DNA from: Pacificitalea manganoxidans
GTDB taxonomy: Bacteria > Pseudomonadota > Alphaproteobacteria > Rhodobacterales > Rhodobacteraceae
Length of the DNA stretch: 64,000 bases
Assembly (NCBI RefSeq): GCF_002504165.1
Contig: NZ_CP021404.1
Location: 2,604,001 to 2,668,000, forward strand
Reading direction: 5' to 3'
The notes beneath the pieces are model-generated. The model did no database searches. It was not told the origin of the DNA and was given only the letters and a program-made list of their open reading frames with translations. Each line of letters opens with the position of its first letter. Positions within the stretch are counted from its first letter, which is position 1. The position numbers were made by a program, and so were the translations under genes. Below, piece by piece: positions 1 to 7,935 of the stretch.

Positions 1-719
1 AAGCGCAGCGACCATGTCATGAACAGATGCGCCGCCGTGCCAGTGCAGCCCAGCGCGATCAGCAGCGGCCAATGCCCGGCGCGCGGGGGCTCCCACGCCA
101 ACAGCGGAATATCGCTGCCCTGCCCCGCCAGCAAGATCGCGCCACAGATCGGCAGGGCCATCAGCGCGCTGAGCGCCTGTAGCGGGATTGCGTCGACCTC
201 GCGCGCGATGACGCGGGTGGTCAGCATGAAGCTGGCGAAAAACACCGCCACCGCAAGCGGCAGAAGCGCGGCCATGCCCACGGCGGCAAAGCTGGGCTGA
301 ATCACCAGAAGCGTGCCGAGGAACCCTATGAAGCACGCGATCAGCCGCCGGGGGCCGACTTCCTCATCCAGCAGGAGCCAGCCCAGCAGCAACAGCAGAA
401 ACGGCATGACAAAGGCGATGGCGATGGCATCGGCCAGCGGCAGGTAGGTCAGCGCCAGAAACATCGCGGTGATGCCGCCGATATGAAACAGCGTCCGCAG
501 CAGCGTGAAGCCCAGAACCCGGCGGGAGACCCGCATCCCCGCCGCCCCGCGTGTGGCCAGCACCAAGGGCGTCATCAGCACCGCCTGAAACCCGAAGCGG
601 ATCAGCACCAGCTCCCCCACCGGTAGCTGCGCGCCAAGGATCTTGGCCAGCGCATCGCCCAGCGGCGCAAGCAGGCAGAACATCAGCATCATCAGGATGC
701 CGAGCATCGGACGGTCCAT
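1..719 (-). CDS. EamA/DMT-family inner-membrane transporter, C-terminus cut by window edge
   Basis: An open frame starts at the ATG on the complement of 717-719, preceded by a CGGAG ribosome site, and runs off the left edge after about 239 codons. The product is very hydrophobic, with roughly seven to eight predicted membrane spans, beginning MDRPMLGILMMLMFCLLAPL. The span after the first loop, in which residues such as LPLADAIAIAFVMPF precede a short DEEVG turn, is typical of the first EamA domain of drug/metabolite exporters; the second EamA domain begins and is cut. Such proteins usually have about 290-300 residues and ten spans. The substrate cannot be read from sequence. It is divergent from the repeat-rich spacer that follows. 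Confidence 0.85.
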   Translation of the reverse strand, partial: MDRPMLGILMMLMFCLLAPLGDALAKILGAQLPVGELVLIRFGFQAVLMTPLVLATRGAAGMRVSRRVLGFTLLRTLFHIGGITAMFLALTYLPLADAIAIAFVMPFLLLLLGWLLLDEEVGPRRLIACFIGFLGTLLVIQPSFAAVGMAALLPLAVAVFFASFMLTTRVIAREVDAIPLQALSALMALPICGAILLAGQGSDIPLLAWEPPRAGHWPLLIALGCTGTAAHLFMTWSLR

Positions 720-952
720 ATGCGGCTCCGGGGGTTGCTGCGCACCCTGAGTGGTGCGGTGGCCCGGACGGTGGCAGCGAACGCCGACCGGGGCAAGATG
801 GGGCGGCGGTTTGGAGCGGGATTGTCGCGCATCGGTCGCTTGCCTGAGGTGGGGTGCTGCGGGAGGCGTGCGGCAGTGTTTTGTCGCGACAGAGGCTCTC
901 CGCTCCGGGGGCAGGACGGGGTGGCGAGACGGTTGCACACAGCGCACCGCGA
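720..952. other. Non-coding spacer before repeat array
   Basis: I see no convincing gene here. Several frames are open only because of the high GC content, and none gives a recognisable protein. The segment carries the upstream region of the transporter on the minus strand and leads into the first unit of the 205-bp repeat array. Confidence 0.5.
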
Positions 953-1890
953 GCCTGCCCGTGGGATGGCGCTGCGGCGGACGGGCGGGTGTGCTTTATG
1001 GTGACAGGCTCCTCCCCGCTCCGAGGTTAGCGCGAGGTGGCAAAGCCTCAGCCCGCAGGGACGGGCAGGCGCTCGCCCGCGCGGCTTCGCCTTGTTCGCG
1101 GGCGGTGGCGTGCGGTTCTGAGGGACGCGTGCCATGCTTCGTTTACTTGAGACGGAAGCCTGCCCGTGGGATGGAGCTGCGACGATTAAACGGTGCGCTT
1201 TATGCCAGCCAAATACCTCCCCGCTGTGAGGTTAGCGCGCGAGCGGTGGCGTGCGATTCTGATTAACGCGCACCATGCTTCGTTTACTTGAGGCGGAAGC
1301 CTGCCCGTGGGGTGGCGCTGGGACGGTAGGGCGGGTGTGCTTTATGCCAGCCAAATACCTCCCCGCTCCGAGGTCAGCGTGAGAAGGCAAAGCGCCAGCC
1401 CGGTGGGACGGGCAGGCGCTCGCCCGCGCGCTTCGCTTGTTCGCGGGCGGTGGCGTGCGGTTCTGAGGGACGCGTGCCATGCTTCGTTTACTTGAGACGG
1501 AAGCCTGCCCGTGGGGTGGCGCTAGGACGGTAGGGCGGGTGTGCTTTATGCCAGCCAAATACCTCTCCGCTGTGATGTCAGCGCGAGATGGCAAAGCGCC
1601 AGCCCGCGAGGACGGGCAGGCGCTCGCCCGCGCGGCTTCGCCTTGTTCGCGGGCGGTTGCGTGCAGTTCTGAGGGACGCGCGCCATGCTTCGTTCACTTG
1701 AGGCGGAAGCCTGCCCGTGGGGTGGCGCTAGGACGGTAGGGCGGGTGTGCTTTATGCCAGCCAAATACCTCCCCGCTCCGAGGTCAGCGTGAGAAGGCAA
1801 AGCGCCAGCCCGGCGGGACGGGCAGGCGCTCGCCCGCGCGCTTCGCCTTGTTCGCGGGCGGTGGCGTGCGGTTCTGAGGGCGGGGGCAGC
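953..1890. repeat. Tandem array of a ~205-bp structured repeat (five units)
   Basis: Units start at 953, 1158, 1299, 1503 and 1709, each with GCCTGCCCGTGGG. Full units are 204-206 bp; the second is 141 bp because an internal block is missing. Each full unit has an outer inverted repeat, GCCTGCCCG at the start and CGGGCAGGC about 105 bp later, followed by a strong hairpin CGCCCGCG...CGCGGGCG (for example 1074-1081 with 1097-1104, 1625-1632 with 1648-1655, 1831-1838 with 1853-1860). Within the hairpin loop a small GGC-TTC-GCC stem is present in some units. Between the arms is a conserved GCTTTATGCCAGCCAAATACC block. Open frames in the array are repeat-derived and not counted as genes. A diverged partial copy follows. 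Confidence 0.9.
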
Positions 1891-2035
1891 CGGTTCCAGT
1901 GGTTTGTGCCTGTCGTCGGAGGGTCGCTCTCAGTGCCTGCCTTGCGCCACGCGGGACGAATAGAGCGCTTTATGGCACTGGCCTCTCCCCGCGCCGAAGT
2001 CAGCGTCAGGCGGTAAGGCGGCCCCCTGCCCGCGC
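1891..2035. repeat. Degenerate copy of the same repeat
   Basis: The block GCGCTTTATG at about 1966 is followed, as in the good copies, by a pyrimidine-rich stretch and then GAAGTCAGCGTCAGGCGG, matching the GAGGTCAGCGTGAGAAGG segment of intact units. Flanking bases are diverged and the outer arms are lost. It is read as a decayed relative of the array at 953-1890. Confidence 0.55.
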
Positions 2036-2156
2036 GCGTGGCTTGGGCGCGCGCGGTGGCGGCGCGGGATACATGGCCGCAGGCGCCCCTGCCCCTTCCA
2101 TCGCGCGGGGAAACGCATTAGACGGTGCCCCGACCAATCGAGAGGCTTATCCCACC

Positions 2157-2444
2157 ATGTCCATCGATACAGAAACCGCACGCCGCGTGGCGAAACTTGC
2201 CCGGATTGCGGTGCCTGAAGAGAACCTCCCCGCGCTGGCGGAGGAGTTCAACGCGATCCTCGGCTTCATCGAACAGCTGGGCGAGGTCGATGTCGACGGC
2301 GTCGAGCCGATGACCTCGGTCACGCCGATGCGGCTGAAACGGCGCGAGGATGTCGTCACCGACGGCAACCAGCCCGAAAAGGTGCTGGCCAATGCGCCCG
2401 ATGCCCGCGAGGGCTTCTTCGCGGTTCCCAAGGTGGTGGAGTGA
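2157..2444 (+). CDS. gatC: Aspartyl/glutamyl-tRNA amidotransferase subunit C
   Basis: The 95-residue product begins [17 protein letters not shown] and matches GatC throughout, including the central VEPMTSVTP segment that wraps round GatA and the C-terminal [12 protein letters not shown]. GatC is the small structural subunit of GatCAB, which converts Glu-tRNA(Gln) and Asp-tRNA(Asn) to the amidated forms in bacteria lacking the cognate synthetases. An upstream in-frame extension exists but is repeat-derived sequence, so the ATG at 2157 was chosen. The stop overlaps the region that holds the gatA start, so the two are translationally coupled. gatB is not in the window. Confidence 0.95.
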   Translation: MSIDTETARRVAKLARIAVPEENLPALAEEFNAILGFIEQLGEVDVDGVEPMTSVTPMRLKRREDVVTDGNQPEKVLANAPDAREGFFAVPKVVE

Positions 2445-2446
2445 GC

Positions 2447-3943
2447 ATGTCCGACCTGACGAAACTGACCATTGCCGAAGCCCGTGACGCGCTGCGCCGG
2501 GGCGAAACGACATCCGTTGCGCTGACCGAGGCCTGTCTGGCCGAGATCGACGCCGCCGATGCGCTGGGCGCGTTCGTGCACAAGACGCCCGACATCGCGC
2601 TGGACCAAGCCCGTGCCGCCGATGCCCGCATCAGCGAAGGCGGGGCCACCGCCCTGCCCGACATGTGCGGCATCCCACTGGGCATCAAGGATCTGTTCTG
2701 CACGCAAGGCGTGGAGTCGCAGGCCGCGTCGGCGATCCTGTCCGGCTTCCGCCCGGAATACGAATCCACCGTCACACGCCAGCTGTTCGACGCGGGCGCG
2801 GTGATGCTGGGCAAGCTCAACATGGACGAGTTCGCGATGGGCTCGTCGAACGAGACCTCGACCTATGGCAACGCGGTCAACCCGTGGCGCCGCGAAGGCG
2901 ATGACACGGCGCTGACGCCGGGTGGCTCGTCCGGCGGGTCGTCGGCGGCTGTCGCGGCGGATCTGTGCCTTGCGGCGACCGGCACCGATACCGGCGGCTC
3001 CATCCGCCAGCCTGCGGCCTTCACCGGCATCACCGGGCTGAAGCCCACCTATGGCCGGGTCAGCCGCTGGGGCATCATCGCCTATGCCTCCTCGCTCGAT
3101 CAGGCCGGGCCGATGACCAAGACGGTGCGCGACGCGGCGATCATGCTGGGCGCGATGGCCGGGCATGACCCGAAGGATTCGACCTCCGCCGATCTGGCCG
3201 TGCCGGATTTCGAAGCCGCACTGACCGGCGACATTCGCGGCAAGACCATCGGCATTCCGCGCGAATACCGCATGGACGGCATGTCCGACGAGATCGACGC
3301 GCTGTGGCGCGAGGGCACCGAGATGCTGCGCGACGCGGGCGCGACGATCACCGACATTTCGCTGCCGCATACGAAATACGCGCTGCCGGCCTATTATGTC
3401 ATCGCGCCCGCCGAGGCGTCCTCGAACCTTGCGCGTTATGACGGCGTGCGGTTCGGCCACCGGGCAAAGCTGGGTCAGGGCGACGGCATCACCGAGATGT
3501 ATGAAAAGACCCGCGCCGAAGGTTTCGGCCACGAGGTACAGCGCCGGATCATGGTCGGCACCTATGTGCTGTCCGCCGGGTTCTACGACGCCTACTACAA
3601 CCGCGCGCGCAAGGTCCGCACGCTGATCAAGCGCGACTTCGAGCAGGTCTTCGAGCAGGGTGTCGACGCGATCCTGACCCCGGCCACGCCCACCGCCGCC
3701 TTTGGTCTGGGCGAGATGACCGAGGCCGATCCGGTGGCGATGTATCTCAACGACGTGTTCACCGTGACGCTGAACCTTGCCGGTCTGCCGGGTGTCTCGG
3801 TGCCGACCGGGCTTGACCGCAGTGGTCTGCCGCTGGGGCTGCAACTGATCGGGCGCCCGTGGGAAGAGGCCGATCTGCTGAACACCGCCCATGCGCTTGA
3901 AACCGCGGCGGGCTTCGTTTCCAAGCCGACGCGCTGGTGGTAA
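2447..3943 (+). CDS. gatA: Aspartyl/glutamyl-tRNA amidotransferase subunit A
   Basis: This 498-residue amidase-signature enzyme hydrolyses glutamine and passes ammonia to GatB. The Ser-cisSer-Lys triad is visible: K81 in GIKDLF, the cis serine S161 in the GGSSGGSS loop and the nucleophile S185 in DTGGSIRQP. Length is normal for GatA. Two starts are possible, a GTG at 2441 overlapping the gatC stop and an ATG at 2447; the ATG is preferred because GGAG lies 7 bases upstream. It forms a two-gene operon with gatC. No terminator is evident behind it; the next gene starts 53 bp downstream on the same strand. Confidence 0.97.
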   Translation: MSDLTKLTIAEARDALRRGETTSVALTEACLAEIDAADALGAFVHKTPDIALDQARAADARISEGGATALPDMCGIPLGIKDLFCTQGVESQAASAILSGFRPEYESTVTRQLFDAGAVMLGKLNMDEFAMGSSNETSTYGNAVNPWRREGDDTALTPGGSSGGSSAAVAADLCLAATGTDTGGSIRQPAAFTGITGLKPTYGRVSRWGIIAYASSLDQAGPMTKTVRDAAIMLGAMAGHDPKDSTSADLAVPDFEAALTGDIRGKTIGIPREYRMDGMSDEIDALWREGTEMLRDAGATITDISLPHTKYALPAYYVIAPAEASSNLARYDGVRFGHRAKLGQGDGITEMYEKTRAEGFGHEVQRRIMVGTYVLSAGFYDAYYNRARKVRTLIKRDFEQVFEQGVDAILTPATPTAAFGLGEMTEADPVAMYLNDVFTVTLNLAGLPGVSVPTGLDRSGLPLGLQLIGRPWEEADLLNTAHALETAAGFVSKPTRWW

Positions 3944-3996
3944 CCTGCGCGTCACCCGACCGTTTTATGTGATCCGCGATACCTGAGGATACGCTC

Positions 3997-4782
3997 ATGT
4001 CCCTGCCCTATTCCCTGCCGGTCCGCATGTCCGGGGCCACCCGTCCCGACACCGCCGCCGGGCGTGCCTCATTTGCCCGTCTGGGTCTGGGCGCGTTGGC
4101 CCTGACGCTGGTTGCGGCCTGTCAGCCGGAAGTGCCCGACAGCGCCGCGGGTGTGGGTTTTGGTGATTACACCACCTATCGCGAGGCCCGTGATGCGGAG
4201 TTGCGCACCAGTGATGCGGTTCTGCCGCCCGAGGCCACCGGCGCGCCCGCCGTGCGCAACGGCGCCATCGTCAGCGCGCCGCTTTCGGCCCCCGGCACCA
4301 GCGCCGCAGCCGTACTGCCCGCCCCGGCCGGTGTCGCCGATCAGGGTGTGACCGTCGCCGTGACCCCGCCGCGCGTGGCAGGCAGCAGCGATGCCGCCAT
4401 TTCCGATGAGCAGAGCTTTCAGGCGGTGAGCGCGCGCGAAAGCATCGAATCGGATGCGGAGCGGCTGGAACGTCAGCGCGCCGCCTATGTGCAGGTCGAA
4501 GCCACGCCCGTGCCGCAGCGCACCGGCGATGCGGGGCCGAATATCGTGGCCTATGCGCTGTCGACGACTAATGCAAAAGGCCAGCCGGTCTATTCCCGCG
4601 GTCTGTTCACCAGCGACAGCCGCGCGGCGCGCAACTGTGCGCAATATCCCTCGCCCGATCTGGCGCAGATCGCTTTCCTGAAGGCGGGCGGCCCGCAGAA
4701 GGACCGCATGTCGCTCGATCCCGATGGGGATGGCTATGCCTGCGGCTGGGATCCTGCTCCGTTTCGCGCGGTGCGCGGCTGA
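3997..4782 (+). CDS. Lipoprotein with C-terminal excalibur calcium-binding domain
   Basis: The 261-residue product has a long positively charged N-terminus, a hydrophobic segment and a lipobox LVAAC with the acylated cysteine near residue 42, so it should be a lipoprotein facing the periplasm. The middle is Ala/Pro-rich and low in complexity. The last 40 residues carry the excalibur signature: a cysteine in ARNCAQYP, then SLDPDGDGYACGWDP, a DxDxDG calcium loop followed by a second cysteine. A GAGGAT ribosome site sits upstream of the ATG. An internal ATG at codon 11 would shorten the signal peptide. The exact role is unknown; the next gene, a peptidoglycan amidase, suggests a link to the cell envelope. 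Confidence 0.8.
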   Translation: MSLPYSLPVRMSGATRPDTAAGRASFARLGLGALALTLVAACQPEVPDSAAGVGFGDYTTYREARDAELRTSDAVLPPEATGAPAVRNGAIVSAPLSAPGTSAAAVLPAPAGVADQGVTVAVTPPRVAGSSDAAISDEQSFQAVSARESIESDAERLERQRAAYVQVEATPVPQRTGDAGPNIVAYALSTTNAKGQPVYSRGLFTSDSRAARNCAQYPSPDLAQIAFLKAGGPQKDRMSLDPDGDGYACGWDPAPFRAVRG

Positions 4783-4794
4783 GCCGAACAGGCC

Positions 4795-5550
4795 GTGACA
4801 GTGCCCGCAGGATCGCCCTCTGACGTCGCGCTGACGCCGTCTGCGTCGGCGGCGGGTTCCGGGGCGCTGCGCCTGCGCGACTGCCCTTCCCCCAATCATG
4901 GGCCAAGACGGGGCGGCGCGCGGCCCGACATGGTGGTGCTACATTTCACCGCGATGGCCGATCCCGATGCGTCGCGCGCGTGGCTATGCGCCCCCGAGGC
5001 CGAGGTGTCGGCGCATTATCAGATCGACCCCGATGGCACGGTCTGGCGACTGGTGCCCGAAGCGCTGCGTGCGTGGCATGCGGGCGCGGGCGCTTGGGGC
5101 CCTGTGGGAGACGTGAATTCTCGTTCGATCGGGATCGAGTTGGCCAATACCGGGCGCACGCCCTTTGCCGCGCCTCAGATCGACGCGCTGGAAGCGCTGC
5201 TGCCCGGCATCATGGCGCGCTGGCAGATCCCGCCCGAGCGGGTCATCGGACATTCGGACATGGCGCTGCGCCGCAAGGTCGATCCCGGTCGCCGGTTTGA
5301 CTGGCGGCGGCTGGCGCGGGGCGGCATGGCGATATGGCCTGAGGCGCACGCCCCGGCGGACCCCGCGCAGTTCGCCGCCGCCGCCGCCCGCATTGGCTAT
5401 GTCCTAGGCGACGGATTGCAGCCCGCCGATGTGCTAGAGGCCTTTCGCCACAGGTTCCGCCCTTGGGTGGCCCCCGACGCGCCGCTGGACGCCATCGACG
5501 CGGGGCTGGCGGCAGAGATCGCCGAGCGATGGCCAGTGGCTGAGCGGTGA
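4795..5550 (+). CDS. N-acetylmuramoyl-L-alanine amidase, AmiD type (Amidase_2)
   Basis: The catalytic domain covers about residues 28-175. It begins RDCPSPNHGPRRGG and shows the zinc ligands H50 (VVLHFT), H153 (VIGHSDMA) and D163 (KVDPGRRFDW), with a conserved E115 in SIGIELAN, as in the AmiD/AmpD fold that cleaves the lactyl-alanine bond of peptidoglycan. Residues 190-245 resemble a small peptidoglycan-binding helical domain (DVLEAFRHRFRP). Total length is 251 with the GTG at 4795, but no signal peptide is evident and the first 25 residues look dispensable, so the start is uncertain. It lies 12 bp behind the excalibur lipoprotein gene and is probably cotranscribed with it. Confidence 0.88.
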   Translation: MTVPAGSPSDVALTPSASAAGSGALRLRDCPSPNHGPRRGGARPDMVVLHFTAMADPDASRAWLCAPEAEVSAHYQIDPDGTVWRLVPEALRAWHAGAGAWGPVGDVNSRSIGIELANTGRTPFAAPQIDALEALLPGIMARWQIPPERVIGHSDMALRRKVDPGRRFDWRRLARGGMAIWPEAHAPADPAQFAAAAARIGYVLGDGLQPADVLEAFRHRFRPWVAPDAPLDAIDAGLAAEIAERWPVAER

Positions 5551-5578
5551 CACGCGGGGCGTTTAGCCCGCGAGGGTG

Positions 5579-5989
5579 GTCTGCCCGTGGGGTGGCGCTG
5601 TGGCGGCTGGGCGGTGCGCTTTATGCTGACACATCCCTCCCCGCTCCGAGGTCAGCGTGAGGTGGCCAAGCGCCAGCCTGTCGGGGCGGGCAGGCGCTCG
5701 CTCTCGCGGCTTCGCCTTGTTCGCGGGCGGGGGTGTTGGGTTCAGAGGTAGCTCGGCGCCAAGGTGGCCGGGCGCGACGGGAGCCTGCCCGTGGGGTGGC
5801 GCTGCAGCGACTGAACGGCGCGCTTTATCCTAGCCAAGTCCCTCCCCGCCCAGAGGTTAGCGCGGGGTGACAAAGCGCCAGCCCGCAGGGACGGGCAGGC
5901 GCTCGCTCTCGCGCCCTGCGGGCTTGTTCGAGAGCGGGTGCGCTTTGGTTGGAGGTAGCTGGGCGCCAAGGTGGCCGGACGCGACGGGA
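5579..5989. repeat. Second array of the ~205-bp repeat (two units)
   Basis: Two units start at 5579 and 5783 (204 and 207 bp). They share with the 953-1890 array the head GCCTGCCCGTGGGGTGGCGCT, the GCTTTAT block, the internal CGGGCAGGC and the terminal hairpin. Their tails differ from those of the first array: here each unit ends in GTAGCT(C/G)GGCGCCAAGGTGG and CGACGGGA. In the first unit the hairpin arms are CGCTCTCG (5699-5706) and CGCGGGCG (5722-5729), which pair only with two G-T wobbles. In the second they are CGCTCTCG (5904-5911) and CGAGAGCG (5929-5936), fully complementary. The array sits between the amidase gene and rnpB. Confidence 0.9.
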
Positions 5990-6101
5990 GCCTGCGCGGG
6001 GGCCGGCACCACCGCAGGAGGAATGCGCGATAGTGCAGCCGCGCTGCCGCTTTGACCGCTTCCGCTTGACCGCTGTCGCCCCCCGCCCTACACCCCGGCT
6101 C

Positions 6102-6493
6102 GCGCGGAGGGCCGGATGGCCGCGTGGGCCCTGCAAGGGGAACTGCGAGGAAAGTCCGGACTCCATGAAGCAACGGTGCCGGGTAACGCCCGGGCGGGGC
6201 AACCCGACGGAGAGCGCCACAGAGATGAGACCGCCCGGCCTTGGCCGGGTAAGGGTGAAACGGTGGGGTAAGAGCCCACCGCGGGGGCGGCAACGTCACC
6301 GGCATGGCAAGCCCCACCGGGAGCAACGCCGAATAGGAACCTCGCGGGGGCAACCCCAGGCCTGCTTCGGCCCTGAGGTTCGGGTAGGCGGCTAGAGCCG
6401 TCGGGCAACCGGCGGCGCAGACGAATGGTCATCCTTGGGCCGTGCTTTCGGGCGCGCGCCCTCGACAAAATCCGGCTTACAGGCTCTCCGCGC
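6102..6493 (+). ncRNA. rnpB: RNase P RNA, type A
   Basis: The catalytic RNA of ribonuclease P, which trims tRNA 5' leaders. Universally conserved blocks are visible: GAGGAAAGTCCGGACTCC at about 6149-6166, ACAGAGATGAGACCGCC in the middle, GAGAATAGG-like CGAATAGGAACC, and AGACGAATGGTCATCC followed by ACAAAATCCGGCTTACAGG near the 3' end. The ends were set by the P1 helix, where GCGCGGAGGG at 6102-6111 pairs with GCTCTCCGCGC at 6483-6493. The length of about 392 bases is normal for alphaproteobacteria. It is flanked by the second repeat array and by rpmG. Confidence 0.95.
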
Positions 6494-6616
6494 AAATCGG
6501 CCTGCGAAACCTGACAAATCCGATGCGTATGGTGTTGACTCGGATCGAGATCCGTTTAGAAGGCGGGCTTCAAGCTTTCACGGGCGGCCCGACTGCCCCG
6601 TTGCAGGAGATACCCA

Positions 6617-6784
6617 ATGGCGAAGCCGACGACGATCAAGATCCGTCTGAACTCGACCGCTGACACGGGCCACTTCTACGTCACCAAGAAGAACGCCCGG
6701 ACCATGACCGAAAAAATGGTCGTCAAGAAATACGACCCGGTCGCGCGTAAGCACGTCGAATACAAGGAAGGCAAGATCAAGTGA
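6617..6784 (+). CDS. rpmG: 50S ribosomal protein L33
   Basis: The 55-residue basic protein beginning [18 protein letters not shown] and ending [14 protein letters not shown] is L33 of the large ribosomal subunit. It lacks the CxxC zinc knuckles found in the zinc-binding form, so it is the cysteine-free type common in Proteobacteria. A strong CAGGAGA ribosome site lies 6 bases before the ATG. A good intrinsic terminator follows 27 bp after the stop, so it is probably a single-gene unit. Confidence 0.97.
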   Translation: MAKPTTIKIRLNSTADTGHFYVTKKNARTMTEKMVVKKYDPVARKHVEYKEGKIK

Positions 6785-6810
6785 TCTAGCCTGATCCGCA
6801 AGGATTGAGA

Positions 6811-6843
6811 AACGGCCGTGCCCTTGGGCGCGGCCGTTTTCGT
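6811..6843 (+). terminator. Intrinsic terminator after rpmG
   Basis: AACGGCCG pairs with CGGCCGTT around a GC-rich 13-base interior, followed directly by TTTTCGTTT. It ends the rpmG transcript. Confidence 0.85.
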
Positions 6844-6972
6844 TTGGGCCGCGCTGTCGCGAGTGGTGCCACGCAGCCTGGCCCCCAGCCTGCCCGCCTG
6901 CCGTCCCGCGTCCTCCGCCCCCGCCGTAACAGCGATTGACCGCAGGTCACGCAGTTGATACCTGCCGCATAT

Positions 6973-7054
6973 CCGTTGGGGTGCCCGCAAGGGCTGAGAG
7001 GCTGCAAAGCCGACCCATCGAACCTGATCCGGGCAATGCCGGCGTAGGGAACGG
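6973..7054 (+). promoter_or_regulatory. TPP riboswitch (THI element)
   Basis: The conserved THI-box blocks are all present: GGGGTGCCC...GGGCTGAGAGG, then ACCC, GAACCTGATCCGGG and the final GCGTAGGGAACGG. P1 closes between CCGTT (6973-6977) and AACGG (7050-7054). The aptamer binds thiamine pyrophosphate and switches off the downstream genes. It lies 77 bp before thiD and should control the whole ten-gene operon. No strong U-tract terminator is visible after it, so repression is more likely at translation initiation; that point is inference. Confidence 0.96.
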
Positions 7055-7131
7055 AGATCGACCTTGGCGCGCCATCCCTAAGGCTGTGCCCTCCGCTTCC
7101 CGACGCTGGCACCCCGCAACCGGAGTGCACC

Positions 7132-7935
7132 ATGGGGAAGATCGGCAAGCTTCTGATCATCGCAGGCTCGGATAGCGGCGGCGGCGCCGGTATTCAGGCC
7201 GACATCAAATCCGCCTCGGCGCGCGGCGTCTATGCGGCGACGGCCATCACGGCGATCACCGCGCAGAATACCGTGGGCGTGCAGGCGGTGCATCCGCTCG
7301 ACCCGGCGCTGGTTGCGGCGCAGATCGGATCGGTGCTGGACGACATCGCCATCGATGCGGTGAAAATCGGGATGCTCGGCACCGCGCCGCTGGTCGTGGC
7401 CGTGGCCGACGCGCTGGCGCGATTCGACGGGCCGCTGGTGCTGGACCCGGTGATGGTTGCGAAATCCGGCGATGTGCTGCTGGAGCGCGAGGCGATCCGC
7501 GCGTTGAGCGACCATTTGCTGCCCCGCGCGACGCTGTTGACGCCGAACCTGCCGGAAGCGGCGCAGATTCTCGATGAGCCGGACGCCACCAGCGCCGAGG
7601 CCGTGCTGGCACAAGGCCGCGCGCTGCTGGCGCTGGGACCACGCGCGGTACTGATGAAGGGCGGGCATGGCCGGGGGGAGATCTGCCGCGACCTGCTGCT
7701 GACCGGCGATACGGTGCAGGAATTCACCGCTCCGCGCCGCGCCACCCGCAACACCCACGGCACCGGCTGTTCCTACGCCGCCGCCATCGCCGCCGAATTG
7801 GCGCAGGGCCGCGCGCTGCCCGACGCCGTGGCATTGGCGCATGGTTGGCTGCAAGGCGCGATCGCCGCGGCCGATACGCTAGAGGTCGGTCGCGGCCATG
7901 GCCCGGTGCATCATTTTCACGAGCTTTGGGCATGA
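7132..7935 (+). CDS. thiD: Hydroxymethylpyrimidine/phosphomethylpyrimidine kinase
   Basis: ThiD phosphorylates HMP to HMP-P and then HMP-PP for thiamine synthesis. The 267-residue protein starts MGKIGKLLIIAGSDSGGGAG, the classical N-terminal substrate and phosphate-binding segment, and has the ribokinase-fold anion hole GTGC at 210-213 with C213 in the place of the family's conserved cysteine. Conserved TPNLPEA and KGGHG segments are also seen. A GGAG ribosome site precedes the ATG. It is the first gene of the riboswitch-controlled operon and overlaps thiO by four bases (ATGA). Confidence 0.96.
   Translation: MGKIGKLLIIAGSDSGGGAGIQADIKSASARGVYAATAITAITAQNTVGVQAVHPLDPALVAAQIGSVLDDIAIDAVKIGMLGTAPLVVAVADALARFDGPLVLDPVMVAKSGDVLLEREAIRALSDHLLPRATLLTPNLPEAAQILDEPDATSAEAVLAQGRALLALGPRAVLMKGGHGRGEICRDLLLTGDTVQEFTAPRRATRNTHGTGCSYAAAIAAELAQGRALPDAVALAHGWLQGAIAAADTLEVGRGHGPVHHFHELWA

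Noticed and set aside
953-1890. A CRISPR array
   Set aside because: The units are about 205 bp and nearly identical over their whole length, with no short repeat/unique spacer alternation and no cas genes.
692-2181. Several long open frames on both strands across the first repeat array
   Set aside because: They repeat the same peptide with each 205-bp unit, have no ribosome sites of note and exist in all frames; they are products of GC-rich repeats.
2147-3955. A 602-residue open frame on the minus strand opposite gatC-gatA
   Set aside because: It is an antisense shadow of clearly functional gatC and gatA, with arginine- and glycine-rich low-complexity sequence.
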